Assembly: GCA_030549335.1 (NCBI GenBank)
Contig: CM060194.1
Span: 15,812,171 to 15,876,170 of the forward strand
Direction of reading: 5' to 3'
Length of the DNA stretch: 64,000 nucleotides
From: Pontederia crassipes
Lineage: Eukaryota; Streptophyta; Magnoliopsida; Commelinales; Pontederiaceae
Part shown: positions 1 through 11,659 of the stretch, piece after piece
Layout of the letters: each line of letters opens with the position of its first letter
Position numbering within the stretch: position 1 is the stretch's first letter
Made by a program: the position numbers and the translations under genes
The notes under the pieces: model-generated
Seen by the model: the letters and a program-made list of their open reading frames with translations, nothing else
What the model was told of the DNA's origin: nothing
Databases searched by the model: none

Positions 1-80
1 TGTGATTCCTTAATTAAAAGAGGCCTCAGAATTGAACAAGTATGGTATATGATGCTTGAATAATTAATGTGATTAGTCAA

Positions 81-233
81 ATGATCAGCTACAAGGCTCA
101 TATGAAGTCGGAAAAGGATGCTGTAGAAACTCTGCTACAACCAGTAGAAACTATTGACCGGCTTCATCAAGAAATGCATAATTTAGAACTCCAAGTTGAA
201 GATTTGGAATACAAATATCTGGTACATCCTTAA
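81..233 (+). pseudogene. Coiled-coil gene fragment, possibly RAD50-derived
   Basis: A 50-codon open stretch on the plus strand, starting MISYKAHMKSEKDAVETLLQ and ending EDLEYKYLVHP, inside what should be the twelfth ValRS intron and antisense to it. Its Glu/Lys/Leu-rich pattern and the DLEYK motif remind me of the coiled-coil region of plant RAD50, recalled from memory only. The frame is ended by a small insertion at 229-239; without it the frame would run on a few codons. Downstream (255-390) is a Pro-rich reading of unknown origin. Probably a duplicated exon carried here by a transposable element, and not a working gene. Confidence 0.3.
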
Positions 234-253
234 AAAAAGATATCTGGTGCATC
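215..253 (+). mobile_element. Micro-insertion, 11 bp, with 14-bp duplication
   Basis: CTTAAAAAAAG (229-239) lies between ATATCTGGTACATC (215-228) and ATATCTGGTGCATC (240-253); one mismatch. Pyrimidine-plus-A tail on the plus strand. Confidence 0.65.
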
Positions 254-691
254 AGTTGGACTCCATGTGAACAAAATGAAGCGAAAACGAATCCTATTCC
301 CAAAGAAGTTCTTCCTCCCACCAACCCGCCTCCGGGAGACCCTGCCGGCAGCAGCATCCCCGAAGAACCTCTTCCTCCCATCAATTTACTAATGCTTGTT
401 TAATTAAAATTGAGTTTGCTAATAGAATATCTTTACCGAATAAGTCTGTTTTGAAAATATAACAGCTTTGAGATGGAAGTACCGTGTATGAGAGAACATG
501 ACTTATTAAGAAAATCCTATTCAATAATTCTCACTTGTAAATATTATATAAGTTAACCAACCATCTCTTATTAGAATAGTTGGTTTTAAGTTCCATTGAG
601 AAACCAAGATACATTTCCTTGGGATACTTCAGGGTCTTCATTCAGGGACTGCTGTATCCAATTTTTAACTTACAACTTTGTAATATTCATA

Positions 692-795
692 CACCTTGTT
701 TGTAATTTTTTTGAGGAGGAGGAGGAGGAGGAGGAGGAGGAGGAGGAGGAGGAGGAGGAGGGGGGGGGGGGGGGGGGGGGCACCTTGTTTGTAAT
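692..795. repeat. GGA microsatellite plus G tract between 15-bp direct repeats
   Basis: A run of T, then about sixteen GAG/GGA units and about twenty G (707-780), lies between two exact copies of CACCTTGTTTGTAAT (692-706 and 781-795). On the minus strand the insertion reads C tract, CCT repeats, then CTCAAAAAA. This matches the short poly(A)-tailed insertions seen elsewhere in the window, as if such a tail landed here and its CCT motif then expanded. It creates long false poly-Glu and poly-Leu/Ser reading frames. Confidence 0.85.
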
Positions 796-886
796 ACCAG
801 GGGGAAAAAAGGATATACTTGTTACTGCTAAGTAAAAATAAAGATGATTGTGCATTCAGAAAGGAAACCGACAAAAGAAGAGATAC

Positions 887-3800
887 CTTTGCCTTCAATG
901 CCTCAACAATAGCAACACGAGCTGTGAAACGAGGCATCCCTTCAAATTCATGACCACCATTGCTATTTATTTTTCCATCATCAGTAAAGATGTTAATGAA
1001 ATCAAGATTATGGCGTTTTCCAACTTCAAAGTCATTAGGATCGTGAGCAGGGGTAATCTTCACAAAAGATTTAAAATGAAATTAGACTTCTGCATCAAGG
1101 AATGAGAGAAAAGCTCACGAAAACAGTTTTCCTGCTAAGCGAGAAGATGCAAAATGATGTTTCTCTTAATGTAAACATGGTTACCTTGACAGCACCAGTT
1201 CCAAATTGAGGATCAACAAGTATGTCATCACATATTATTGGCAGCTTCCTTCCGTTAAAAGGATGAACTGCATATTTTCCATGTAAGTGAGCATAGCGTT
1301 CATCTTTAGAATGAATAGCAATTGCAGTATCACCCAGCATTGTCTCTATTCTTGTGGTGGCTACAACAATCTCACCCAACCCTCCTTCAAGAGGATATGC
1401 AAAGGAAGTCAATACACCAAACTGAACTTCATGGTCATAGCCAGGAACCTTTCTCGAAATTTCTTCTTTGATTTCAATATGGTCAACCTAAAGCATCAAT
1501 GGTAAATAGCATGATAGAACCTAGATTTGAAACATAATACCAACACCAGAACTTTGTCATAATTTAAAAGTAATACCTCAATATCTGATATGGCTGTTCG
1601 CAGAGTGCAGTCCCAGTTCACTAAGCGGTGAGCCCTGAGAACCATGCAAAATAAGAATGTGCTTAGTGCTAATTAGAGAAATAAATTAATATAGAAATCC
1701 AGGTGAAAAATGATTAGGAGTCAGTAGAGACCTATAGATTAAACCTTCTCTATAAAGCCTGACAAATGCCTCAGTAACAGCTTTTGATCTTTCTTCATCC
1801 ATTGTGAAACACTGATTATACAGGAAAATGTTATTACAGTACAGAGCTGGTTATCTGAGAAACAAAATAATAGTTCATGCAGTCTTCTTACCTCACGAGA
1901 CCAGTCAAGAGAAGCACCAAGGCGGCGTTCTTGGCTTAATATAGTACCTCCATACTGGTCTTTCCATTTCCAAACCTTTCAAAGAATGACAATAAAAATA
2001 GATGAATGACCATGATTACGTTATTATTTAACCATATATATCAAAATTAAGTACACATAATATATCTTGATAGGACTTCATTCTAAGATAAAAATAATGA
2101 CAAAACAATAGAGTGGAACAAGGACTCACTTCTTCAACAAATCTTTCGCGCCCAATATCATGTCTGGTCAATTTACTTTCACGCATCAGCTTCTTCTCCA
2201 CAACAACCTGAGATAAAGAATACAACAATAATTTATCTCATTTAATGCTGAATGTGCAGCAAAATATATAATGTTATAGCAAAATTAGATAGTACAAGTT
2301 TCATGACCCAGTTAAAGTTTTGCCAATGTAAGTTTTGAAGCCTCAGGAAGACAATAGCAAGCGAGTCCATGTGAAGGTAAATGTACTTTCCCTTAGAATT
2401 TTTTTAGTCATAATATACAGGATTAGAGATTCATTATAATGGTAAAACTTTAATAATCTACAAGGAGAACAATTCTGTTATTTGTCAAATCATATTGATG
2501 TGTTAAGTGGAAAAGGTAACCAGAAACAGCACTGCATTAATATGAACACTTTCACAGGAAAAAATGCATAATATACTCTACTAATCAACATCTTAGGACA
2601 TTATCAGCAGAAACGAAAGAGATGGAAAAGTGTTTCAGATCTTAGATTATCATAGTTGTACAATTTTCAGTTTTTCTAAGAAGGAAAAGAATGTCTAGCA
2701 GTGATTGTAAACATACAATTTAATAATGTGGATAGGAATATATTAAAAGAATAGACACAGAGAAAGAAAAATCCATAGTTAATTCACTATTCCTCTGACC
2801 ACATTGTAACCAAGTTCATTACACGAGAACATTATCCACATACCATCTCTCTCCATGAAGACACAAGCATTTCCCTAGAACCAAATGGCCCATAGAACAA
2901 CTATTGGAACCAGTCATTTGTACCATGACTCTTGTTTTCTACCACCAAATCTGAGTTCTCTCCAAAAACTAGCAGAAGATCGCGCATCTAGCCAACAACA
3001 TCTCACTGTTGTCCACAGGTTTTTCGACACTTTACAATCAAAGAAAAGATTTACAACATCATCAGCTGCATTGCAATAAAACCATGGGAGGCCTTAGAAG
3101 TTTGTATCCATCTCGATCCATACTTTCTGCTAAGGAGCCTCTCACATCTTAAAAACCATACAATTTTTTTTTAGAGGGTTCTTAAAAACCATACAAATAT
3201 TTCACGTATTTGTATTATTATTTCCTTGTTGATTTACCATTAAATATTAAAGCCCCTAAAGAAAACAACTTTTTTTTAGTCAACCAAAAACTTTTATATG
3301 TATAATTCTACCATGCCAAACCACTAACCCAAACTAAAAGATCATTTTCCATAATACTACAATAGATCATGACTAATGTTCACAACAACAAGTCAACAAA
3401 TATGTGCCGACAAAATTCTAAATAATATATTTTGTAAAAGATGTTTTGGTGTCTTGATGGATTCTAACTTTGCTTCAGTCGCTTTGTCTTGTAAGTAGCA
3501 CTTTGCAACTTATTGTATATATAAGGATACTATTAGTGCAAAGAAAACTGTTAGCATTAGTTCAATTGAGGATAACTATAAGACCTGAGTAGTCATCCAG
3601 TTTTTATTAGAATGACAATGAAGAATCTTGGATGGTTGCTACACGTAAAATTCTAAAAGCGTTCAATAAAACTAATATTGTATTCAGAAAACACGCTAAT
3701 AAGTAAAACTCCAGGGGCAATGACAGCTTTTACTATAGGTTGGATGAACAATAAGATTAAATGATATTTTTTTGAGAGACAGAGAAAGAAGACAGGATGA

Positions 3801-6800
3801 GTGTCAATTGTGGCACCATCCATGTATGTACTAAAGATCAGAATATGGCATTGTTGTCACCATGTAAAGAAATGCCTCATCAAATTGTTAATCATTGCTA
3901 CCAGTTATGCATTGAAATTCAAATATAATCATAGAATTGAAAGGCAAATAGCCAAAACCAGAGAACATGTGCATCCTTCAACCCCTCAAATAATTTGTAC
4001 ACTTCAAGAGAAATTTATGAAAAAAAGGCGGATGGTTATGAGACTTAGGTAGTCATCCACCTTGTATTAAGAAACGGAAACTGTGAGATGCACGAGTGTG
4101 TTTAGGGCAAAAAATAGAGAAAAAAATGACTCGAAGTGGGTGTGGACTATACAAGAACACGCTTTCCACCACTACTTGTGCCTAATATATCAAGATACAT
4201 AGTTGTGATGATATACTGTTGAGTATTATCACGTGCTAGTGATAATCACATACAATGAAGGTACATTACATCTTTCATATTATGCAATATCCATTAGTTT
4301 GGAGACACAATATTTAAAGTGTTCTTAATATGATATAATAAGAAAGTCCCAAACCTGGGTTGCTATGCCAGCATGGTCCATTCCTGGTACCCACAGGGCA
4401 TTGTAACCAGACATTCTCCTCCATCGAATAACTGTATCCTGTAGTACAATGCAAAATAAGAGATGTTACAAGTGGTTCAGTGGAAAATAAAACCATATAT
4501 GATACAAATTCATAACTAATAAAGCAAATTGTGAAGATGGCCATTTATATAGGTATCACCTGTATTGCGGTAGTCAAAGCATGCCCTATGTGAAGAGCAC
4601 CTGTTACATTTGGAGGTGGAAGTACCTGCATAAGAAACTATTAAGACAAATCTGATAGATACAGCAGAAGTCATTATTTAGTGGATACAATGATTTTACT
4701 GGATACTGCTTGCCAATGGCCTATCAGTTGATAATGCAAACACATCAAAATGAAATCAAACTTGACACATAGGTTACTAAATTTGCAGGATTTGAAGCAA
4801 ATGGACCAAAACTTTTGTACAGCACGGGATAAGATTGGGTGCTGTGGATACAAGTTTCCTTTAAACAATTAATTTAATGCATCAAAAAGATCGCTTCATG
4901 TTATCAGGTATAAAATGATGAATATTTTGATTCAGAAATTCTGACTTGCCGAAACACTCTACCAACCATGGTGACTGTCAAAGCGCTTCATGGGTGCAAG
5001 TAGATATTCATTTTCTCCATGTCTTTATCCCTCATGGTCATGTATTGTTCGTAGGATACTGTTATGACCCTCTGGTATCTGTTCTATACGTCGTATTCAT
5101 CTAATTTCTGGTTTCCAACTAATTCAAATGCTATTATGACTGTTCATTATTACAGATTCATAAATAAATCCAACAAAACCTCATCTGATGCAACATCTAC
5201 TCATTAAGCCTTCTAAAAAAAACTACTCATTAAGCTATATTAGTGATATACTAAAAGATCCTTTAGGAAATATAAATAAGATTATTTCACAACCATCTCA
5301 ACATTACAACTTCTTGAATAACAATACATTCTGTGCCAACTTTTTTTCTCATTTTTATTGGATGTCTCCGAAGAGACTTTTTCTCATCTTTATCACAACA
5401 TTACATTCCCTTTCACTGCTGAATAAACAATTAAACAAAACAGATAGGACTGAATAGTTTTTGAATAAACAATTCTACTTAAATTTTGTAAATGTGTATA
5501 GCAGGGCAAAATATAAGTGGTCAGACATACTATCACATAAGGTGGTTTTGAGCTGTTTGCATCTGCCACAAAAAAGTCTGATGCCTCCCACCAAGAATAC
5601 CATCTAAAATAAGACAAAGTAAGTGTTACAGACAGGAAAATAATTAATAAAACTAGTACAATTGTTACAACATATTTATTTCTGAAAGATGCTTACAAGT
5701 TGCATATACAATAACAATCTAAAAGATATGATTCTTGTGGCAATTAACACAAGACAATTTAAAAAAGCCCAAAACTTCTGAAAAGAAGCACAAAACTTAC
5801 GACTTCTCAACTGCAACAGGACTGTATTGCTTAGCCATTTGAGCGGAGAGTTGCTTCCTCTCTCCCGGCGAAGTAATTGGATCAATAAAATCTTCAAGAT
5901 TCTCTTCGTCATCATCCCTCTTTTTTTGTTTCCGTTCACTCTTCTTAGGGCCATCAGGTGCCTTTTGTGCCTGGAAGCAAACATAGATATAGATATACAT
6001 GATTATATACTTGAATTCACAAGACAAATCAAGCCACAGAAGCATGATACCTGCAATTTAGCTGCTTGTGCTTTTTGAGCAGCTTTGAGCTTTTTCTCTT
6101 CTTTCAGTTTAGCCTGAAAGGGTGAAATCCATCAGGTCGCAATTAGAGAAGAAATTAAGGAAAAAAGATCCGTTGGTTTATAATTGGAATAACACCATCA
6201 AAAGCTTAACTATCACAGGATAGCAGAAAGTCCCGTCAATCTAGTGTGTTTATGACAAATCTTGCAGTCAAAACCGGCGTGGAGTTTGCATACATAAATA
6301 TGTTCAATCCAGCGGTATAGCATAAGGCAATAATTGGCACTAGGCTGTTTTCCAAACAATTTCATAATAGCAATGTTCTGAATATCTTAAGCCTGCCAAC
6401 ATACAAAATGTAAAGAGAGACACAGTGAAACCATTTGGACACCAGAACTAAGGCCAGAACCGGCCTTAGCTCCCATTGATTCAGCAAAACGCTGTCTAAA
6501 CAAAAAGTAATCATTACCAATTATTACACAAACCAAGTTCTAGTCAAAGCATCAAGTGACAGGAACTTGGGCATTTTTTTTGCCAACAGCAAGAACTAAA
6601 TTGGTTACAGCCTTCTTTTTTCGTTTCTTTTTGTGGCATTTATAATAATTCCACTACTTTAATAATACATTAATAAATTGACATCTTCAGTTTAAGAAAA
6701 TAAGATAATAAATAGTAATTACTTATTTATTAATATAAGAATTTTTACTGAACTCAATATTTTATAAATACAGTTAATTAGATAGATTAAACTTTTTCAT

Positions 6801-8331
6801 AGCAATTTTTCAGAGCACTTTTTCGTAGCAATTAAATAAACGTGATCTATATTTTTTTATTCAAATAAGGAAAGTAGGGTTTATTAAAGGTAAAACTTAA
6901 AATGTTAGTTATATTGATGATTTTATTAGAACTTTTATTTTAACTATAACTCATTGGGATGAGTAAATAAAAGTGTAAACCCACTAAAATATTATCACTA
7001 ATTTAGTTTTTAGTTTCCCCAACAAGAATGAAATTATCAATAATTTATTTTATTTAGTATAAATAATTTTTTCATCCAAACACTTTTTGAAACTTATCTA
7101 TCTAATCAACTTTTTAGCTCATCATCATTACATTTTTCATCCAAATACAAAACTTGAATTTATTTGCCTAATCAATTAGTTCTTGGTAAATAATATGAAT
7201 TTAAGTTCTTGGTAAATATATTAAACTCCGCCTATATTTTATAGCCGGTCCCAAGCCCGGATAAAGGAGGAGGGTTGTGTTAGGCCCCGACAGCCAACGT
7301 AAAACCCTGTCGAATCTCATGAACATGGATCAACGAGCGGAATGGCGTCGTATGATCCATGTAGCCGACCCCACCTAGTGGGATAAGGCTTTGTTGTTGT
7401 TGTTGTTAAGCTCTTACGTCCAAATGCGTAAGAATCAAAAGCTTCAGAATTTAACCAAAATACAGATTGATGTTCAATTGCCTACCAACTATTAGTTTGT
7501 TCTCCTCAAGCATTATGAGTCTTTTCCATCAAAAGAACGAGTGATTATAATTAGAACTAGTTTTATTTGAAAAGTGATCTCTGGCATATATTTTTTTTTC
7601 AGAAGATCTCTGGCATATACCTTTTTTTTTAGGGAACTCTGGCATATACCTTAAAATTATATGTTCTAATTCCTACTTGTATTACTCACATTATACATAT
7701 AAATGATAGCTTCTGATGGAAGTTTCTTCCATGATCTTTACCTCGACAAAGTAAATTGATTAAAATGGATAAAAGGTAAAAGGGTGAATCTCATGTGCTC
7801 AGTAGACTCGCGCTCAGAACTAGACAGATGGAATCTAAATAATATATAAAATAAACTAAAGGAAACAATAAGTGTCCTTAATAAATTGCATCAGGTCGTT
7901 CCTCCTATGTTGGATGACAAGTATCCCATTACTATATTTTTAAACAGTAAGTAAATATGATTCATGTGAAAAACAATGAGCGAACATTTTCTCCTCGTAT
8001 AGCCTAGAAGCAGTGATGCAACATCCATATCTCCTCAATGAGTCGACAAACTGTGTCAGGCTTCCTCACATGTTGGATAGCAAGTATCCCACAAAGAGAA
8101 AATAAGAAACCTAAAGCAATGATGTTCCATGACAGCTATATTTTCAAACAATAAGTAAATATGATTCATGTGAGAATCGATGAGGCAACAATTAATCTCC
8201 TCATGAGTAATAAGGAGCTAAAGGAAAATGGGTTGTTCTTTAAAAAGACAAATAAGTAGGGAAATGGGTTTATATGAACAACAGACCTTTAGTTCCTTTT
8301 TCATTTTTCTCTCAGGGTCCTCCTCTGCAGC
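887..8331 (-). CDS. VALRS: Valyl-tRNA synthetase, N-terminal half (partial)
   Basis: Class I aminoacyl-tRNA synthetase charging tRNA-Val. Twelve exons, 5' to 3': 8331-8287, 6113-6051, 5970-5801, 5603-5531, 4625-4560, 4438-4355, 2207-2130, 1975-1892, 1811-1732, 1634-1577, 1487-1185, 1057-887. They total 1,275 bp (425 codons) without a stop, and all introns are GT/AG. A Lys-rich N-terminal extension (residues 1-80, counted from the first visible codon) precedes the catalytic core. The HIGH signature is in [13 protein letters not shown] (about 120-132). Next come [23 protein letters not shown] and the start of the CP1 editing domain, with [12 protein letters not shown] and TPAHDPNDF. The KMSKS loop and anticodon-binding domain lie beyond the left edge. 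The first coding exon is missing; the first in-frame ATG is at 8304-8302, so translation could start there. Plant ValRS genes of this type can serve cytosol and mitochondria. The identity is very secure; intactness beyond the window is unknown. Confidence 0.93.
3147..3196 (-). mobile_element. Micro-insertion, 16 bp, with perfect 17-bp duplication
   Basis: TCTTAAAAACCATACAA occurs exactly at 3147-3163 and 3180-3196. The 16 bp between them read ACCCTCTAAAAAAAAA on the minus strand: a short pyrimidine-rich motif with an A tail. Confidence 0.75.
3570..3598 (+). repeat. LINE-like 3' hairpin, copy 1
   Basis: GGATAACTA (3570-3578) can pair with TAGTCATCC (3590-3598) with one A-C mismatch and an 11-nt loop. 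The same right arm and loop size recur at 4030-4058, and the arm closes the LINE tail near 40,509. Confidence 0.45.
4030..4058 (+). repeat. LINE-like 3' hairpin, copy 2
   Basis: GGATGGTTA (4030-4038) and TAGTCATCC (4050-4058) pair over all 9 positions if two G-U wobbles are allowed; the loop is 11 nt. The loop AGAYNTRRG resembles that of copy 1, and both are followed by a TATTA-containing tail. Confidence 0.45.
5197..5235 (+). mobile_element. Micro-insertion, 13 bp, with perfect 13-bp duplication
   Basis: CTACTCATTAAGC is present at 5197-5209 and 5223-5235 around CTTCTAAAAAAAA (5210-5222). It lies in the ValRS intron between exons 5603-5531 and 4625-4560. Confidence 0.72.
6590..7200. repeat. 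AT-rich MITE-like relic in the ValRS intron
   Basis: An AT-rich stretch ending in a tail (about 7,060-7,190: CATCCAAACAC, ATCTAATCAACTTTTTAG, CATTTTTCATCCAAATAC). The same tail recurs at 44,320-44,440, 46,400-46,560, 49,335-49,445 and 49,990-50,190, so this is an eroded member of the family described there. Confidence 0.45.
7224..7405 (+). mobile_element. Au-type SINE, copy 1
   Basis: About 182 bp. It starts AACTCCGCCTAT, carries CCCGGATAAAGGAGGAGG and the conserved CCACCTAGTGGGATAAGG block, and ends in TTG repeats, the hallmark 3' end of the plant Au SINE family. It lies in the long ValRS intron in antisense to the gene. I see no convincing flanking target-site duplication, so it is probably old. 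Confidence 0.85.
7576..7650 (-). mobile_element. Two micro-insertions at the same site
   Basis: Three copies of CTCTGGCATATA are separated by two T-rich inserts. GATCTCTGGCATATA (7576-7590 and 7605-7619) flanks TTTTTTTTTCAGAA (7591-7604). CTCTGGCATATACC (7608-7621 and 7637-7650) flanks TTTTTTTTTAGGGAA (7622-7636). Both inserts are A-tailed on the minus strand, so one target seems to have been used twice. Confidence 0.72.
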
Positions 8332-9274
8332 CTGCACATACCATAATCACATTTCAAAAAAGTTAAGATCTTCTCATTGTTCATCATGGAGAACAATGAC
8401 ACTTGTCAAGTTCTTCCAGTACTTTATATTTGTTAACAGAAAATATATCCACAACTCTTAGGCAGAAAAGTATTTGCCCAGAACAACAAAAAGGAAAGAA
8501 GGTTGCTAATGCTTGATTTGTGGTTCTTCGATCTAGCTGCTAAAAATGCATTGCTAGAGGAACTTGGCAAGATTCAAATGAGGGGAAAAGAAGTATTTGC
8601 AGGTATCTAGAATTCATGTACAATAATAATTGGTGCCTAACTAACATATAAAACTGAACCAGAAGGAGACTCATAAGAATTTCACTCTGGTAAAAGACAT
8701 CTCCCCCTAAAGGTTTGAACGCCAGAAAATTAATTCTTCAAACAGACACAAATGTGTAGACACAGGTACTTTTCTTAAGGTATTTTGGGCAGTTATTTTA
8801 TGAATATTGACTCAATGAATGATACCTTTTCAAATTAGAAAAGTTAAGCTGCACAGAATTGATAAATAAATTTGACAAGAATATTTCATTATAAATAAAA
8901 ACAATAACTTCATGTCTCAATAACACATTTGTCGAGCTTTATTAACTGGTTATGATAAAAACATGTTGAAATGGAAAAAACATTGTTCCAATGGCCTATG
9001 TGAAGTCATTTCTCAAGTAAACTGATAACATTACACGAACTTCTTTATCTTATTGTATTATGTCCCTGGTAGCTCCAAATTATAACAAGGACGGAATCTT
9101 CTCACCAGAGCCAATGAAGGGTTGGCAGACGTATTTGGCTCTGCCATTTGCGTGTGCCCTAGTCGAACCACGCAAAAAAAAAAGAATAAATTTGGTAAAT
9201 AAGTTTGCATCCCAGAAGATCACGGATGGAAAGGAAGACAACGATAAGGAGAAGAAACACCAATATTTGCTCAC

Positions 9275-9410
9275 CAGACGATGGCTCTTCTTCTGTGAAG
9301 CCCGGCTAATGCGCCGCCGCTCTCCAACGAATTCCACCCTCTTTGATATGCTGCTGCTGTTATGTGCTGTGAAATCCACACAAGGGTTTTGAGTTCGGTG
9401 TAGAGCAATG
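9275..9410 (-). other. Candidate untranslated first exon of the ValRS gene
   Basis: On the minus strand this stretch ends in CATCGTCTG followed by a good donor, GTGAGC, about 940 bp upstream of the first recognised ValRS exon, and is richer in GC than its surroundings. It has no ATG in any minus-strand frame, so it could only be 5' leader, or a coding exon whose start was lost. Transposon-like sequence begins directly upstream at 9411. Inference only. Confidence 0.3.
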
Positions 9411-10790
9411 TTGTAAGACCCGACCCGGACGAATGATCTGACCGGATTATAATAAATTAGTATAAATAATAAAAATATGTATAAAATTAGCATATAGTGT
9501 ATCACTAATAATAATGACATAACAAATTTTATAATCATAACTCAACACAATCAATAATTCAAATCTCACACTAATTCATAAATTAGCATAACAACATTAA
9601 GTATTAAATACAAGTTCATAAGATAACATAATAACATAATTAAATATATAGATATCAATAAGTAAAAAAAATCCTAGAGGCACCATGAGCCGGCCATGGC
9701 ACGCCTTGGCTGGCCAGGGGCGGCACACTTGTGTTTCCAACTCCTGAACCCAAACCAGATGCCATTTTTTATTACCTAAATCTGTGACTGCAACACTAAC
9801 ACATTTGTAACATTCTATTATCTATAGTCTATACATACAATACAAGCATACAGTACAACAACAACAACAAAGCCTTATCCCACTAGGTGGGGTCGGCTAC
9901 ATGGATCATACGAATGCCGACGGCATTCCGCTCTATATTCGTTGATCCATGTTCATAACCTAACACAACCCTCCTCCTTTATCCAGGCTTGAGACCGGCT
10001 ATAAAATATAGGCGGAGTTAATACAAGCATACAGTAATCAAAACATAATTCAAAAATAACTAAGCATGTACTTAGATAATCCTAATTTCTAACTTAAGTT
10101 TTAAACATGAAAAAACTCGACCGGCCTCCCTGCTGCTTTGGGCGAGCAGGGAGACCTCGGCGCCTCCCTGCTCGCGAGCGCAGGGAGACCTCGGCGCTCC
10201 CTGCTCGTGAGCAGAGAAAGGCCGAGAGGCGCCGAGGTCTCCATTGCTCGCGCGAGGAGGGAGGGAGACAACAGCGCGACCTCAGCGCGCAGATGAGCAG
10301 GAGCAAGAGCAGAACGGCGACAGAACAGAATGGCACCAGAAAAAGAATGGATGCCACAAAAAAAGAACGGCAACAGAGACAGAGAGAGTGAGGGAGGGGG
10401 GAGAAGGGGAGTACCGGCGATTCACGGCGAGCGACAGGCGGCAGCAGCGCAGAGCGGCAGGCGGCTGGAAAACACGGCGGCAGGCGGCTGCAACACACAG
10501 TAACTAGGGCATCGTCGTTTTTTCTTCCTTATTGGCTGTAACGAGCCGACCAATCCAATTTTTTTTTGAAAAAAATACCGATCGGGTCGTGAAAACCCCA
10601 CGGTTCAGAGGTCCAACTCGGATTTTTAGCGAATTTAACGAATTCAACGCGGGTCAAAATCAATCCGAATCCAAGCGGTCGAATCGGACCGGCTTTCAAA
10701 TCATTAGTGTAGAGGCGAAAACCTCTTTAAGCCCCTATTGGCTGGTAGGCCTAAGTCCGTTTACCACTAATGTGCGCGCTTAACAAATCA
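9411..10790. mobile_element. LTR-derived or unclassified element with a GC-rich core
   Basis: Starts TGTAAGACCCGACCCGGAC, a typical plant LTR opening, immediately upstream of the candidate ValRS leader. It holds a SINE at 9856-10019 and a very GC-rich block at 10,105-10,500 made of diverged repeats around CGCCGAGGTCTCCCTGCTCG on the minus strand. A matching 3' terminus was not found, so the right boundary is a guess. The Arg-rich reading frames in the block look like composition artefacts. Confidence 0.4.
9856..10019 (-). mobile_element. Au-type SINE, copy 2, with perfect 17-bp TSD
   Basis: Reads on the minus strand from AACTCCGCC to a CAA (TTG) tail. It is bounded by exact copies of AATACAAGCATACAGTA at 9839-9855 and 10020-10036, the expected target-site duplication of an L1-mobilised SINE. 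The perfect duplication suggests a fairly recent insertion. It sits inside the LTR-like block upstream of the ValRS gene. Confidence 0.93.
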
Positions 10791-11659
10791 TATATAAATA
10801 ATAATGGCAATGTAATAATACTAATAGTTTGAGATGATGCTAAAAATTGGAAAATCTCTTAATAAATTATTTATATTAATATAAGTATTCATGACTTATC
10901 GCAAACTAGAAACTTTTTGCCGCCATCGGCAATTTTAAATGTAACGCCCCCGAAATGCACTCCGCCACATGGCCGAATACATTCCGAAAACGTTACGGGA
11001 CATGACTTACATGTATAATATTTTGACCAAAATAAGACTTTGACTGGTCAACATAATAGAGGCATAATTGTAGAAGAAAAAATAGTTATTATTTGTTTAA
11101 AAAGAGATATAATAGAAAATGAGTGCGGAAGTCTTAAAAAGATAACATAACTGAGTCTCAAATAATATAAACAAAAGAGTTTGCATAAGATAAATACAAC
11201 TCGATGAAAATAGAAAGAAAGCTGAAGAGACTCAATTTCATGTGCAAAGATCACCACGAGCTCGATCTGTCGCCTACGCCATCATCTTTTTATTGGGACA
11301 GGTTATTATGTGTGACATTGAATATACAAAGGAGGTGAACCTCCCTGTGAGCTTTGACGTCTAGTACATAATAAATATATGACATATAAGTAGTAATAAC
11401 ATCATAAAGATAATCAAATAAACATAATCATAAATGATAGAGTCATGTAGATATAATTGGTACGATAACATCATGATCAAGAGGCATGAAATAGAGTGGC
11501 ATGACTGATAATAATATTATAAGTGCAACAAGAAGGATAACATAATCATCTTTAAATTCATATGACATCGATCATGGGCTTTAGAATCATTATCATGAAA
11601 TATCATTGGGCATTGCCCATCATCATAATCATAGTCATTTTTTCATTTTCATTATGTTA

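Noticed and set aside
596-1063. Poly-Glu, poly-Leu and poly-Ser frames over the GGA tract
   Set aside because: Products of a microsatellite in several frames; part of the minus-strand frame is the real ValRS exon 1057-887 running into its intron.
4015-4045. TTATGA repeats around an A run as another micro-insertion
   Set aside because: The repeat is only 6 bp and AT-rich; chance is likely.
8540-8605. Exon-like plus-strand reading LWFFDLAAKNALLEELGKIQ followed by GTATCTAG
   Set aside because: Short, without a recognisable family and within a ValRS intron on the opposite strand; not enough support for a gene fragment call.
10094-10507. Arg-rich overlapping frames on both strands
   Set aside because: They arise from GC-rich repeated motifs in an LTR-like block; no conserved protein pattern.
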